Under the pieces are notes generated by a model. It did not search any database. It was not told the origin of the DNA and saw only the letters and a list, made by a program, of their open reading frames with translations. Source: Streptomyces flaveolus (lineage in GTDB: Bacteria > Actinomycetota > Actinomycetes > Streptomycetales > Streptomycetaceae). From it: a DNA stretch of 64,000 nt. Where the stretch lies: assembly GCF_014648815.1 (NCBI RefSeq), contig NZ_BMRV01000002.1, positions 496,001 to 560,000 on the forward strand, read 5' to 3'. Below, one piece after another: positions 1-8,491 of this stretch. Positions within the stretch are counted from its first letter, which is position 1, and each line of letters begins with the position of its first letter. Made by a program: the position numbers and the translations under genes.

Positions 1-1
1 C

Positions 2-568
2 GCGCTGGAGGAGTTCCAGGTGGAGGGCATGGCCACGGCGATCCCGTTCCACCGCGCGGTGGTGCGTGACCGCGCCTTCGCCCCGGAGCTGACCGGCTCG
101 ACCGACCCGTTCACGGTCCACACCCGGTGGATCGAGACGGAGTTCGTCAACGAGATCAAGCCGTTCGCGGCCCCCGCGGACACCGAGGCGGACGAGGACG
201 CGGGCCGTGAGACGGTCGTCGTCGAGGTCGGCGGCAAGCGCCTGGAGGTCTCCCTCCCGTCGTCGCTGGGCATGTCCCTGGCCCGCACCGGCCTGGCGGC
301 CGGCGCCAAGCCGAAGCGCCGCGCGGCGAAGAAGTCCGGCCCCGCGGCCTCCGGCGACACCCTCGCCTCCCCCATGCAGGGCACCATCGTGAAGATCGCG
401 GTGGAGGAGGGCCAGGAGGTCCAGGAAGGCGACCTGATCGTCGTCCTGGAGGCCATGAAGATGGAGCAGCCCCTCAACGCCCACAAGTCCGGCACCATCA
501 AGGGCCTGGGCGCCGAGGTCGGCGCGTCCATCACCTCGGGTGCCGCGATCTGCGAGATCAAGGACTGA
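2..568 (+). CDS. accA2: Acyl-CoA carboxylase biotin-carrier (alpha) subunit, 3' end
   Basis: This is the C-terminal part of a biotin carboxylase/biotin carboxyl carrier protein of the actinobacterial acetyl-/propionyl-CoA carboxylase type. The open frame runs in from the window edge, so the ATP-grasp domain is missing. A biotinyl domain fills roughly the last 80 residues. It carries the canonical EAMKM motif, with the biotin-accepting lysine codon at 458-460, preceded by an [10 protein letters not shown] strand typical of these domains. An Ala/Lys-rich linker ([10 protein letters not shown]) precedes it. The holo-subunit carries carboxybiotin to a separate carboxyltransferase beta subunit for malonyl- or methylmalonyl-CoA synthesis. 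A strong hairpin follows the stop. The family is certain; the A2 label rests on remembered gene order. Confidence 0.93.
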   Translation, partial: ALEEFQVEGMATAIPFHRAVVRDRAFAPELTGSTDPFTVHTRWIETEFVNEIKPFAAPADTEADEDAGRETVVVEVGGKRLEVSLPSSLGMSLARTGLAAGAKPKRRAAKKSGPAASGDTLASPMQGTIVKIAVEEGQEVQEGDLIVVLEAMKMEQPLNAHKSGTIKGLGAEVGASITSGAAICEIKD

Positions 569-586
569 CGCCCGCACGACAGCAGC

Positions 587-641
587 ACGCCCGGGGCGCC
601 CGGCGGACCACCTCACACGGTCCGCCGGGCGCCCCGGGCGT
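587..641. terminator. Strong intrinsic-type hairpin after accA2
   Basis: The arms 587-609 and 619-641 are perfectly complementary over 23 bp with a 9-nt loop. It lies between the stop of accA2 and the convergent 3' end of the DeoR gene, so it can end both transcripts. There is no T tract, as is common in high-GC actinomycetes. Confidence 0.85.
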
Positions 642-669
642 TCAGGGGGGCGACGGACCGTGCGGCCCC

Positions 670-1653
670 TCAGCGCCGGCGCAGGTCCGCGACCCGGGCC
701 CGTTCGGTCCCGGCCCCCGGCTCACCGAGTGCGGTGGCCGTCCGCAGTGCCGACCCCGCGCCGGGGACCTGACGGCGCGGCCCGGGCAGCGGGACGTCCC
801 GGCGCTGCTGACGTGCCGGGGCGGTGTCAGCCCCGGCGGCCTGGGGGTTTCCCGCGCCGCTCGCACCCCCCGACGCCCCGGCCACGGCGATGTGCACGCC
901 CTGGTCGGCCAGGGCCTGGAGCTCGGTGGCCGCACGGTCGTCGTGACCGGGCGGCTCGTCGGTCACCAGGCGGGTGATGAGATCCGTCGGCACGGTCTGG
1001 AACATGGTGTCCGTGCCCAGCTTGGAGTGGTCGGCGAGGACGACGACCTCGGCGGCGGCCTGCACCAGCGCACGGTCGACGGACGCCGACAGCATGTTGG
1101 ACGTGGACAGGCCCCGCTCCGCCGTCAGACCGCTCCCGGACAGGAAGGCCTTGGACACCCGCAGCCCCTGGAGGGACTGCTCGGCACCGCTGCCGACCAG
1201 GGCGTAGTTGGACCCCCGCAGGGTGCCGCCGGTCATCACGACCTCGACGCGGTTGGCGTGGGCGAGGGCCTGGGCCACCAGCAGCGAGTTGGTGACGACG
1301 GTCAGCCCGGGCACCCGCGCGAGCCGGCGCGCCAGCTCCTGGGTCGTGGTCCCCGCCCCCACCACGATGGCCTCACCCTCTTCGACGAAACCCGCGGCGA
1401 GGTCGGCGATGGCCGTTTTCTCGGCGGTCGCGAGATGGGACTTCTGCGGAAAGCCGGATTCTCGCGTGAACCCGCCCGGCAGTACCGCACCGCCGTGCCG
1501 GCGGTCGAGGAGTCCTTCTGCCTCCAGTGCGCGCACGTCCCGCCGTACGGTCACTTCGGAGGTCTGGACGACGCGGGCGAGCTCACGGAGCGACACGGCC
1601 CCGTTCGCTCGCACCATTTCGAGGATCAATTGGCGACGTTCTGCAGCGAACAC
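670..1653 (-). CDS. DeoR/GlpR-family transcriptional repressor
   Basis: The 327-residue protein has an N-terminal DeoR-type winged helix (residues about 1-55; SEVTVRRDVRALEAEGLLDR is the recognition region). A DeoR sensor domain of the sugar-phosphate isomerase fold follows (GAGTTTQELARRL, about 98-110, a phosphate-binding loop; then VVTNSLLVA). These regulators usually sense phosphorylated sugars. The last roughly 80 residues are Ala/Gly/Arg-rich and are not part of the family core. The start is GTG at 1653 with no strong Shine-Dalgarno. Neighbouring pnp, pmm and deoC make a sugar- or deoxyribose-phosphate effector plausible. It is therefore one candidate for the regulator of the CTACGCGCGTAG sites, but its own upstream region has no copy. 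Confidence 0.85.
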   Translation of the reverse strand: MFAAERRQLILEMVRANGAVSLRELARVVQTSEVTVRRDVRALEAEGLLDRRHGGAVLPGGFTRESGFPQKSHLATAEKTAIADLAAGFVEEGEAIVVGAGTTTQELARRLARVPGLTVVTNSLLVAQALAHANRVEVVMTGGTLRGSNYALVGSGAEQSLQGLRVSKAFLSGSGLTAERGLSTSNMLSASVDRALVQAAAEVVVLADHSKLGTDTMFQTVPTDLITRLVTDEPPGHDDRAATELQALADQGVHIAVAGASGGASGAGNPQAAGADTAPARQQRRDVPLPGPRRQVPGAGSALRTATALGEPGAGTERARVADLRRR

Positions 1654-1812
1654 GAAACTGACAGTAACCCCAACGACCGTCTGCTTTCAGCAGTATGCGC
1701 CGAATAACAGAAGTTGTTCGCACACCAGGGACGGAAGTGGTATACGCACGACTATGCCGCCCGCACACCCCGCAACTCCCCGTGACCGAGGGGGAGTCGA
1801 ATCCGGCCGCCG

Positions 1813-3261
1813 CTAGCCCTCCCCGTTGGCCTTCCGGGTGTGCAGCTGCCGCGCCACCTCGGCGATCGACCCCGACAGGGAGGGGTACACGGTGAAGGCG
1901 TTCGCGATCTGTTCGACCGTCAGGTTGTTGTCGACCGCGATCGAGATGGGGTGGATGAGCTCCGAGGCGCGCGGCGCCACGACCACACCGCCCACCACGA
2001 TCTCGGTGCCGGGCCGGCAGAAGATCTTGACGAAGCCGTCCCGGATGCCCTGCATCTTGGCGCGCGGGTTGCGCAGCAGCGGCAGCTTCACCACCCGGGC
2101 GTCGATCTTGCCGGAGTCGACGTCGGACTGCGAGTACCCGACCGTGGCGATCTCGGGGTCGGTGAAGACGTTGGCGGAGACGGTCTTGAGGTTCAGCGGC
2201 GTGACCGCGTCGCCGAGGAAGTGGTACATGGCGATCCGCCCCTGCATCGCCGCCACCGAAGCCAGCGCGAAGACACCGGTGACGTCACCGGCGGCGTACA
2301 CGCCGGGGGCCGAGGTCCTCGACACCCGGTCGGTGCGGATGTGCCCGGAGTCCTTGAGCTTGACCCCGGCCTCCTCCAGGCCCATGCCCTCGGTGTTGGG
2401 GATGGCGCCGACGGCCATCAGGCAGTGCGACCCGGTGATGACACGCCCGTCGGCCAGCGTCACCTCGACCCGGTCACCCACCCGCTTGGCGGACTGGGCC
2501 CGCGACCGCGCCATGACGTTCATGCCGCGCCGCCGGAACACGTCCTCCAGGACGGCGGCCGCGTCCGGGTCCTCGCCGGGCAGCACCCGGTCCCGCGAGG
2601 ACACGAGCGTCACCTTGGACCCGAGCGCCTGGTAGGCGCCGGCGAACTCGGCACCGGTCACACCGGAGCCGACCACGATGAGCTCCTCCGGCAGTTCGTC
2701 CAGGTCGTAGACCTGGGTCCAGTTGAGGATGCGCTCACCGTCGGGCCGCGCGTCGGGCAGCTCACGCGGGTGCCCGCCGGTCGCGATCAGCACCGCGTCC
2801 GCGGTCAGCGTCTCCTCGGTCCCGTCGGCGGCACGGACCACGACCTTCCGTGACCCGTCGAGGGCCTGCATGCCCTCCAGCCGTCCGCGCCCGCGCATCA
2901 CCCGCGCACCGGCGCGGGTCACCGAGGCGGTGATGTCGTGGGACTGCGCCAGCGCGAGCCGCTTCACACGCCGGTTGACCTTCCCCAGGTCGACCCCCAC
3001 CACCCGGGCGGCCTGCTCCATCGGCGGGGTGTCGTCGGCGACGATGATCCCCAGCTCCTCGTACGAGGAATCGAAGGTGGTCATCACCTCGGCCGTGGCG
3101 ATCAGAGTCTTGGACGGCACGCAGTCGGTCAGCACCGACGCCCCGCCCAGGCCGTCGCAGTCGACGACGGTCACCTCCGCGCCGAGCTGCGCGGCCACCA
3201 GGGCCGCTTCATATCCGCCGGGTCCGCCACCGATGATCACGATCCGAGTCACGTACTCCAT
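1813..3261 (-). CDS. LpdA-like NAD(P)H flavoprotein reductase lacking the redox disulfide
   Basis: This 482-residue pyridine nucleotide-disulfide oxidoreductase has an FAD-binding GGGPGGYEA (about 11-19), a central NAD(P) Rossmann motif (VVGSGVTGAEFAGA), a second FAD motif (GVYAAGDVTG) and a C-terminal dimerisation domain. The canonical CxxxxC pair is missing. The first cysteine position is Ser42 and only Cys47 remains (GGASVLTDCVPSK). The C-terminal His-Glu dyad is also replaced (VYPSLSGS instead of HPTLSE). Known LpdA proteins of this type act as NAD(P)H:quinone reductases, not dihydrolipoamide dehydrogenases, and no lipoyl-complex genes are adjacent. Start ATG 3261 is chosen over an upstream start at 3348 because the FAD fold begins immediately after it. 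Confidence 0.9.
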   Translation of the reverse strand: MEYVTRIVIIGGGPGGYEAALVAAQLGAEVTVVDCDGLGGASVLTDCVPSKTLIATAEVMTTFDSSYEELGIIVADDTPPMEQAARVVGVDLGKVNRRVKRLALAQSHDITASVTRAGARVMRGRGRLEGMQALDGSRKVVVRAADGTEETLTADAVLIATGGHPRELPDARPDGERILNWTQVYDLDELPEELIVVGSGVTGAEFAGAYQALGSKVTLVSSRDRVLPGEDPDAAAVLEDVFRRRGMNVMARSRAQSAKRVGDRVEVTLADGRVITGSHCLMAVGAIPNTEGMGLEEAGVKLKDSGHIRTDRVSRTSAPGVYAAGDVTGVFALASVAAMQGRIAMYHFLGDAVTPLNLKTVSANVFTDPEIATVGYSQSDVDSGKIDARVVKLPLLRNPRAKMQGIRDGFVKIFCRPGTEIVVGGVVVAPRASELIHPISIAVDNNLTVEQIANAFTVYPSLSGSIAEVARQLHTRKANGEG

Positions 3262-3334
3262 TGTCCCGCACCGCTCGATGCGGAGCCGCCCGGGGGCACG
3301 TCTGTGACAAGAGCGACGCCCGGGACGCCTGCCG

Positions 3335-3340
3335 TACGCT
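3335..3340 (+). promoter_or_regulatory. Putative -10 box of a leaderless promoter
   Basis: TACGCT lies six bases upstream of the ATG at 3347. The expected transcription start therefore coincides with the start codon, and no Shine-Dalgarno is visible. Confidence 0.45.
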
Positions 3341-3346
3341 CTCCCC

Positions 3347-3784
3347 ATGTCGCTCTACGCCGCATACGCCGGCAACCTCGACGCGCGGTTGATGACCCGC
3401 CGCGCCCCGCACTCGCCGCTGCGCGCCACCGGCTGGCTGAACGGGTGGCGGCTGACGTTCGGGGGCGAGCACATGGGCTGGGAGGGCGCGCTCGCGACAC
3501 TGGTGGAGGACCCGGTCTCCCAGGTCTTCGTGGCCCTCTACGACGTCGCCCCGATGGACGAGGACTCACTCGACCGCTGGGAGGGCGTGGGCATGGACAT
3601 ATACCGCCGGATGCGCGTCCGCGTCCACACCCTGGACGGCGAGGAGGGCGCCTGGACGTACGTCCTGAACGCCTACGAGGGCGGCCTGCCCTCGGCCCGC
3701 TACCTGGGCGAGGTGGCCGACGCGGCGGAATCGGCGGGCGCACCCCACGACTACGTCATGGAACTCCGCAAGCGCCCCTGCTGA
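3347..3784 (+). CDS. Gamma-glutamylcyclotransferase-fold protein
   Basis: This 145-residue protein opens with YAAYAGNLD, the GGCT substrate-loop signature (YxxYGxNL). It also contains [14 protein letters not shown], in which Glu79 occupies the family catalytic position, and a C-terminal helix ([16 protein letters not shown]). The family includes gamma-glutamyl and gamma-glutamylamine cyclotransferases, but the substrate cannot be read from sequence. It is divergent from the flavoprotein gene with about 85 bp between starts and probably has a leaderless transcript. Function within the family is uncertain. Confidence 0.8.
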   Translation: MSLYAAYAGNLDARLMTRRAPHSPLRATGWLNGWRLTFGGEHMGWEGALATLVEDPVSQVFVALYDVAPMDEDSLDRWEGVGMDIYRRMRVRVHTLDGEEGAWTYVLNAYEGGLPSARYLGEVADAAESAGAPHDYVMELRKRPC

Positions 3785-3841
3785 GCGGCGCCCTCGTCAG
3801 AAACGACAAAACAACAATCGCAATCCCGTGAGCTCCGTCAT

Positions 3842-3853
3842 CTACGCGCGTAG
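3842..3853. promoter_or_regulatory. Nucleoside-regulon palindrome CTACGCGCGTAG (pnp copy)
   Basis: A perfect 12-bp palindrome 25 bp upstream of the pnp start and 12 bp upstream of the probable -10 box TACCCT (3866-3871). A repressor bound here would cover the spacer or -35 region. The same element occurs at five other nucleoside-gene promoters in the window. Confidence 0.8.
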
Positions 3854-3865
3854 GCGTAAACCGGC

Positions 3866-3871
3866 TACCCT
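3866..3871 (+). promoter_or_regulatory. Putative -10 box of pnp, leaderless
   Basis: TACCCT followed by seven bases and then the GTG start at 3879. No Shine-Dalgarno is present, consistent with a leaderless message. Confidence 0.5.
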
Positions 3872-3878
3872 CATCGGC

Positions 3879-4703
3879 GTGAACGCATCTCTTCTTCCGG
3901 ACGACATCCAGGGCGATCCCTACGCCGCCGCCGACGCCGCCGCGGCCCGCCTGCGCGAACTCACCGGCGCCGAGACCCACGACGTAGCCCTCGTGATGGG
4001 CTCCGGCTGGGCACCGGCCGTGGACGCCCTGGGCGACCCCGAGGCCGATCTCCAGGTCACCGACCTGCCGGGCTTCCCCAAGCCCGCAGTCGAGGGTCAC
4101 GGCGGCAGGATCCGCTCGTACTCCATCGGCGACAAGCGCGCGCTGGTCTTCCTGGGCCGCACCCACTACTACGAGGGCCACGGCGTCGCCGCCGTCTCCC
4201 ACGGCGTCCGCACGGCCGTCGCCGCCGGCGCCAAGACGATCATCCTGACCAACGGCTGCGGCGGCCTGCGCGAGGGCATGCGCCCCGGCCAGCCGGTCCT
4301 GATCAGCGACCACATCAACCTCACCGCCACCTCCCCCATCGTCGGCGCGAACTTCGTCGACCTCACCGACCTGTACTCCCCGCGCCTGCGCGCGCTGTGC
4401 AAGGAGGTCGACCCCACGCTGGAGGAGGGCGTCTACGCCCAGTTCCCCGGCCCGCACTACGAGACGCCGGCGGAGATCCGCATGGCCCGCGTCATCGGCG
4501 CCGACCTGGTGGGCATGTCGACGGTCCTCGAGGCGATCGCCGCCCGCGAGGCCGGCGCGGAGGTGCTGGGCATCTCGCTGGTGACCAACCTGGCGGCGGG
4601 CATGACGGGCGAGCCCCTCAACCACGAGGAGGTCCTCCAGGCGGGCCGCGACTCCGCGACCCGGATGGGTGCGCTGCTGACGCAGGTGCTGGGCCGGCTG
4701 TAG
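3879..4703 (+). CDS. pnp: Purine nucleoside phosphorylase
   Basis: This 274-residue protein of the trimeric PNP/MTAP family cleaves inosine, guanosine and their deoxy forms with phosphate to base plus (deoxy)ribose-1-phosphate. Visible signatures are the phosphate loop [20 protein letters not shown], the base/ribose segment [16 protein letters not shown], and [16 protein letters not shown] followed by SLVTNLAAG, whose Asn is typical of enzymes for 6-oxopurines. GTG 3879 is preferred to the upstream GTG 3828: it follows a -10 box at leaderless distance, and the 3828 start would place the palindrome inside the gene. A phosphohexomutase-family gene lies downstream. It is inferred to be controlled through the palindrome at 3842. 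Confidence 0.93.
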   Translation: MNASLLPDDIQGDPYAAADAAAARLRELTGAETHDVALVMGSGWAPAVDALGDPEADLQVTDLPGFPKPAVEGHGGRIRSYSIGDKRALVFLGRTHYYEGHGVAAVSHGVRTAVAAGAKTIILTNGCGGLREGMRPGQPVLISDHINLTATSPIVGANFVDLTDLYSPRLRALCKEVDPTLEEGVYAQFPGPHYETPAEIRMARVIGADLVGMSTVLEAIAAREAGAEVLGISLVTNLAAGMTGEPLNHEEVLQAGRDSATRMGALLTQVLGRL

Positions 4704-5324
4704 CCGGAGCCGCGGGGCCACGTGGCCCGGCGTTTCCCGCGCACCCGGGGCGCGGGGTGGGTCGCGTGGCCCGGCGCCACCCGGTCACCCGGCGTGGGTG
4801 CGGGCCAGGGGTGGGTCGCGGGGCCCGGCGCTTGCCGGGTGCCGCTGCGCCCACCCGTGCCGCCCCTGGGGGTACCTCCCAGGCCGTTCAGGCACTGGGG
4901 GAGGCACGACTGCCCGCAGCTACGCGCGCGGGACGGCGACCCGCAGCTGCGGCGGCGTAGCGCGGAGGCCCGCGGCCCAGCGGGAGGACGGCGGTCAGCC
5001 GCGTACGGCGAGCAGGGGACGTGTCGGGGGGTGTCCGCCCGCAGCGGTTGGCTCGTCAACGCCCCGCCTGTTTGTGAGGGACCGATTCCGCGCCGTTCCG
5101 AGGACGGACACCCCCCGGCGCGGCCCCGACCCACAGCACCACGCACCGCGCTACCCGCACCCCCACCGAACCCGCACAGGCCGCCGCAGGCAACGACGCC
5201 CCACCACCGGAGGCACCCGCACAGGCCGCCGCAGGCACCCGGCACCACCGCCGGAGGCACCCCGCACCACCACCGCAGGCATGACATACGACCGACCCAC
5301 CGACCACACGAGAGGCTGACCGAC
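4704..5324. repeat. Intergenic stretch with GC-rich degenerate repeats
   Basis: No gene is supported in these 621 bases. A long open frame continues upstream from pmm, but its translation is low-complexity Pro/Arg without a recognisable domain. The stretch holds two near copies of a GGGTGGGTCGCG unit (about 4756 and 4810). A GGGGGTACCTCCC inverted repeat lies near 4868, a type often scattered in Streptomyces intergenic DNA. A 45-bp imperfect direct repeat starts at 5171 and 5216 (CCCGCACAGGCCGCCGCAGG). A 14-bp palindrome GGGCCACGTGGCCC lies directly after pnp and may form part of its terminator. Confidence 0.6.
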
Positions 5325-6995
5325 GTGCACGACGACCTCCTCGCACGGGCCAAGGCATGGCTGGCCGAGGACCCCGACGCGGACACCCGCGCGGAGCTCG
5401 CCAAGCTCATCGACACCGAGGACCACGCCGAGCTCACGGCACGCTTCGCCGGCACCCTCCAGTTCGGCACCGCGGGCCTGCGCGGCGAACTGGGCGCCGG
5501 CCCGATGCGCATGAACCGCTCCGTCGTCATCCGGGCCGCCGCCGGCCTCGCCGCGTACCTCAAGAAGCAGGGGACCCCCCACGGGGACGACACCGCCGGC
5601 CTCGTCGTCATCGGCTACGACGCCCGCCACAAGTCCGCGGACTTCGCCCGCGACACCGCCGCGGTCATGACCGGCGCCGGCCTGAAGGCCGCCGTCCTCC
5701 CCCGCCCCCTCCCCACCCCCGTCCTGGCGTTCGCCATCCGGCACCTCGGCGCGGTCGCCGGAGTCGAGGTCACCGCCAGCCACAACCCGCCCCGCGACAA
5801 CGGCTACAAGGTCTACCTCGGCGACGGCTCCCAGATCGTGCCCCCCGCCGACGCCGGCATCGCCGCGGAGATCGACGCCGTACGCTCCCTGAACGACGTC
5901 CCCCGCCCCACCACCGGCTGGCAGACCCTGGGCGACGACGTCCTGGACGCCTACCTCGCCCGCACGGACGCCGTCCTCGCCCCCGACTCCCCCCGCACCG
6001 CCCGCACCGTCTACACGGCGATGCACGGCGTCGGCAAGGACACCCTCCTCGCCGCCTTCGCCCGCGCCGGTTTCCCGGAGCCCGTCCTCGTCGCCGAGCA
6101 GGCCGAGCCCGACCCGGACTTCCCCACCGTCGCCTTCCCCAACCCGGAAGAGCCCGGCGCGATGGACCTGGCCTTCGCGAAGGCCCGCGAGACCGCCCCC
6201 GACCTGGTCATCGCCAACGACCCGGACGCCGACCGCTGCGCCGTCGCGGTCCACGACGGCACCGACTGGCGCATGCTCCGCGGCGACGAGGTCGGCGCGC
6301 TCCTCGCCGCCCACCTGGTCACCCGCGGAGCGCGCGGCACGTTCGCCGAGTCGATCGTCTCCTCCTCCCTCCTCGGCCGCATCGCCGAGAAGGCGGGCCT
6401 GCCGTACGAGGAGACCCTCACCGGCTTCAAGTGGATCGCCCGCGTGGAAAACATCCGCTACGGCTACGAGGAGGCCCTCGGCTACTGCGTCGACCCGGAG
6501 GGCGTCCGCGACAAGGACGGCATCACCGCGGCGCTGCTGATCACGGAACTCGCCTCCGTCCTCAAGGCGACTGCGTCCGACAGCGGCTCCGCCGCGGGCC
6601 GCACCCTCCTCGACCTCCTCGACGATCTCGCCGTCGAGCACGGCCTGCACGCGACCGACCAGCTCTCGGTCCGCGTCGAGGACCTCTCCCTGATCGCCGC
6701 CGCGATGCACCGCCTGCGCGAGCAGCCTCCGACCCGGCTCGCCGGTCTGCCGGTCACGAAGGCCGAGGACCTCACCCGGGGCACGGACACGCTCCCGCCC
6801 ACGGACGGCCTGCGTTACACGCTCGACGGCGCCCGGGTGATCGTCCGCCCGAGCGGCACGGAGCCCAAGCTGAAGTGCTACCTGGAGGTCGTCGTCCCGG
6901 TCGCCACGCACGCCGACCTCCCCGAGGCCCGCACGAAGGCGACGGAGCTCCTCGCGGCCCTGAAGCGAGACCTCTCGGCAGCGGCGGGCATCTGA
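5325..6995 (+). CDS. Phosphoglucomutase/phosphomannomutase family enzyme
   Basis: This 556-residue alpha-D-phosphohexomutase has all four signature loops: the phosphoserine loop TASHNPPRDNGYK (Ser152), the metal loop NDPDADRCAV (Asp299, 301, 303), the sugar loop GFKWIARVEN, and the phosphate loop RPSGTEPKLKCYLEV. It interconverts hexose-1- and -6-phosphates. The length and layout match the longer class that also includes phosphopentomutases, so (deoxy)ribose-1-phosphate to 5-phosphate conversion would fit between pnp and deoC. That role is inference. GTG 5325 has GAGAGG upstream. A 12-bp hairpin follows the stop. Confidence 0.88.
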   Translation: MHDDLLARAKAWLAEDPDADTRAELAKLIDTEDHAELTARFAGTLQFGTAGLRGELGAGPMRMNRSVVIRAAAGLAAYLKKQGTPHGDDTAGLVVIGYDARHKSADFARDTAAVMTGAGLKAAVLPRPLPTPVLAFAIRHLGAVAGVEVTASHNPPRDNGYKVYLGDGSQIVPPADAGIAAEIDAVRSLNDVPRPTTGWQTLGDDVLDAYLARTDAVLAPDSPRTARTVYTAMHGVGKDTLLAAFARAGFPEPVLVAEQAEPDPDFPTVAFPNPEEPGAMDLAFAKARETAPDLVIANDPDADRCAVAVHDGTDWRMLRGDEVGALLAAHLVTRGARGTFAESIVSSSLLGRIAEKAGLPYEETLTGFKWIARVENIRYGYEEALGYCVDPEGVRDKDGITAALLITELASVLKATASDSGSAAGRTLLDLLDDLAVEHGLHATDQLSVRVEDLSLIAAAMHRLREQPPTRLAGLPVTKAEDLTRGTDTLPPTDGLRYTLDGARVIVRPSGTEPKLKCYLEVVVPVATHADLPEARTKATELLAALKRDLSAAAGI

Positions 6996-7060
6996 CGGAA
7001 GGCCCACCCGGGCCCCACGGACGCCCCTCCCAGGCCCACCCCGGCCCACCCCGGCCCCGA

Positions 7061-7094
7061 CGATGGGGTGCCCCCACCCGGCGGCACCCCATCG
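7061..7094 (+). terminator. Terminator hairpin after phosphohexomutase gene
   Basis: The arms 7061-7072 and 7083-7094 pair perfectly over 12 bp with a 10-nt loop, 65 bp after the stop. Confidence 0.7.
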
Positions 7095-7200
7095 GGTGAT
7101 TTCCCCCCACCCATTGACCCGCCCTGCACTCTCCTGGCTGCCCTCCGGGCAACGGTGGATCGGAAACCGCACCACCGAGCACCGCCAGGGAGCCGCCGCC

Positions 7201-8448
7201 GTGTCCTCGACCGCCCCCCGAACGACCCAGAGCGGACACATCCCGGGCACCCGGCGCCCCCACACCCGCACCCCCGCCACGCCACCCCCGCAGCGCGGCA
7301 CCCGCGCCCGCACCCGCGCCCGCCGGCTGCTGCGCGCCGCGCACCGCGCCGCACACCACGCCGTCCCGGCCCTCGGCGCCTATCTCGCCGTACGCGGCAC
7401 GGGCCTGCTGCTGCTCGCCGTCTGGGCCCACCGCCGGCACCAGGACCTCTGGGTGGTCCTGGCCGCGCAGTGGGACTCCGACTGGTATCTCGGCATCGCC
7501 GACCACGGTTACACCCGCGAGCTCGGCACCGCACTCAATGCCAACGACCTGGCCTTCTTCCCGCTCTACCCGGTCCTGGTGAAGGCCGTCGCCGTCCTCA
7601 CCCCGGGCACCCGCGCCTCCACGGGCCTCGGCCTCGCGGTCGTCGCCTCGCTGGTCGCCGCCTGGGGGATCTTCGCGGTGGGCGACCGTCTGTACGGCCG
7701 GCGCGTCGGCGTACTGCTCACCACGCTGTGGGCCGCGTTCCCGGTCGGCGCGGTGCAGTGGATGGGGTACACGGAGTCCCTGTTCACGGCGTGCGCGGCC
7801 TGGTCCCTGTACGCGGTGCTCAGCGGCCGCTGGCTGTGGGCGGCAGGCTGTGCCGCGCTGGCGGGCCTGACCCGGCCGACCGGCATCGCGGTGGCGGCGG
7901 CGGTCACCGTGACGGCCCTGGTGCACCTGGCCCGCCACCGCACCCTCCGGCCCCGCGTCCTGGCCGCAGCGGCCCTCGCACCGCTCGGCTGGTGCGCGTA
8001 CCTCGGCTGGGTGGGTCTCAGGCTGGGCCGTTGGGACGGCTACTTCGCCGTGCAGCGGCTGTGGCACAACGAGTTCGACGGCGGCCTGCGGACGCTGCAC
8101 CAGGTGCGCTGGCTGCTGTGGCGCGATCCGACGCCGCAGCTGTTCCTGGTGATGGTGACGCTCACGCTGATCGCGTCGGTGGTGCTGTTCGGCCTGTCGG
8201 CGTGGGACCGCCAGCCGCTGCCGCTGCTGGTCTTCACCGGCGCCCTGCTGGTGATCGTCCTGGGCAGCGGCGGGGTCTACTTCCCGAGGGCCCGTTTCCT
8301 GCTGCCGGCCTTCCCCCTGCTCCTGCCGCTGGCCGTGCACCTGTCCCGCGCATCCGCGCGCCACCGCGCGCTGACCCTGACGGCGGCGGTGCTGGGCTCG
8401 GCGTACTGCGGGGCGTACATGCTCCTGATCTGGCCGGCCGCGCCCTAG
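7201..8448 (+). CDS. PIG-V-like membrane mannosyltransferase
   Basis: This 415-residue polytopic membrane protein has about nine to ten hydrophobic segments. The first luminal loop carries WDSDWYLGIADHGY, the acidic signature of PIG-V/GT-C transferases that use polyprenyl-phosphate mannose; LAFFPLYPVLVKA follows. The N-terminus (about 45 residues) is Arg/Thr/Pro-rich and cytoplasmic. GTG 7201 is preferred over an upstream start because AGGGAG lies correctly spaced before it and the extension lacks family similarity. The acceptor (protein or glycolipid) is unknown. A link to the upstream hexomutase through mannose-1-phosphate is only a suggestion. Confidence 0.8.
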   Translation: MSSTAPRTTQSGHIPGTRRPHTRTPATPPPQRGTRARTRARRLLRAAHRAAHHAVPALGAYLAVRGTGLLLLAVWAHRRHQDLWVVLAAQWDSDWYLGIADHGYTRELGTALNANDLAFFPLYPVLVKAVAVLTPGTRASTGLGLAVVASLVAAWGIFAVGDRLYGRRVGVLLTTLWAAFPVGAVQWMGYTESLFTACAAWSLYAVLSGRWLWAAGCAALAGLTRPTGIAVAAAVTVTALVHLARHRTLRPRVLAAAALAPLGWCAYLGWVGLRLGRWDGYFAVQRLWHNEFDGGLRTLHQVRWLLWRDPTPQLFLVMVTLTLIASVVLFGLSAWDRQPLPLLVFTGALLVIVLGSGGVYFPRARFLLPAFPLLLPLAVHLSRASARHRALTLTAAVLGSAYCGAYMLLIWPAAP

Positions 8449-8491
8449 GCCCTGGGCACGACGCGACGCGACGGCCGGCCGCCGGGCCGCG

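Noticed and set aside
4917..4928. CTACGCGCGCGG, a partial match to the nucleoside palindrome
   Set aside because: Only the left nine bases match, dyad symmetry is lost, and it is about 400 bp from any start codon inside repetitive DNA.
4722..5324. N-terminal extension of the phosphohexomutase frame
   Set aside because: Low-complexity Pro/Arg/Thr translation with no fold; the enzyme begins properly at GTG 5325 with a ribosome-binding site.
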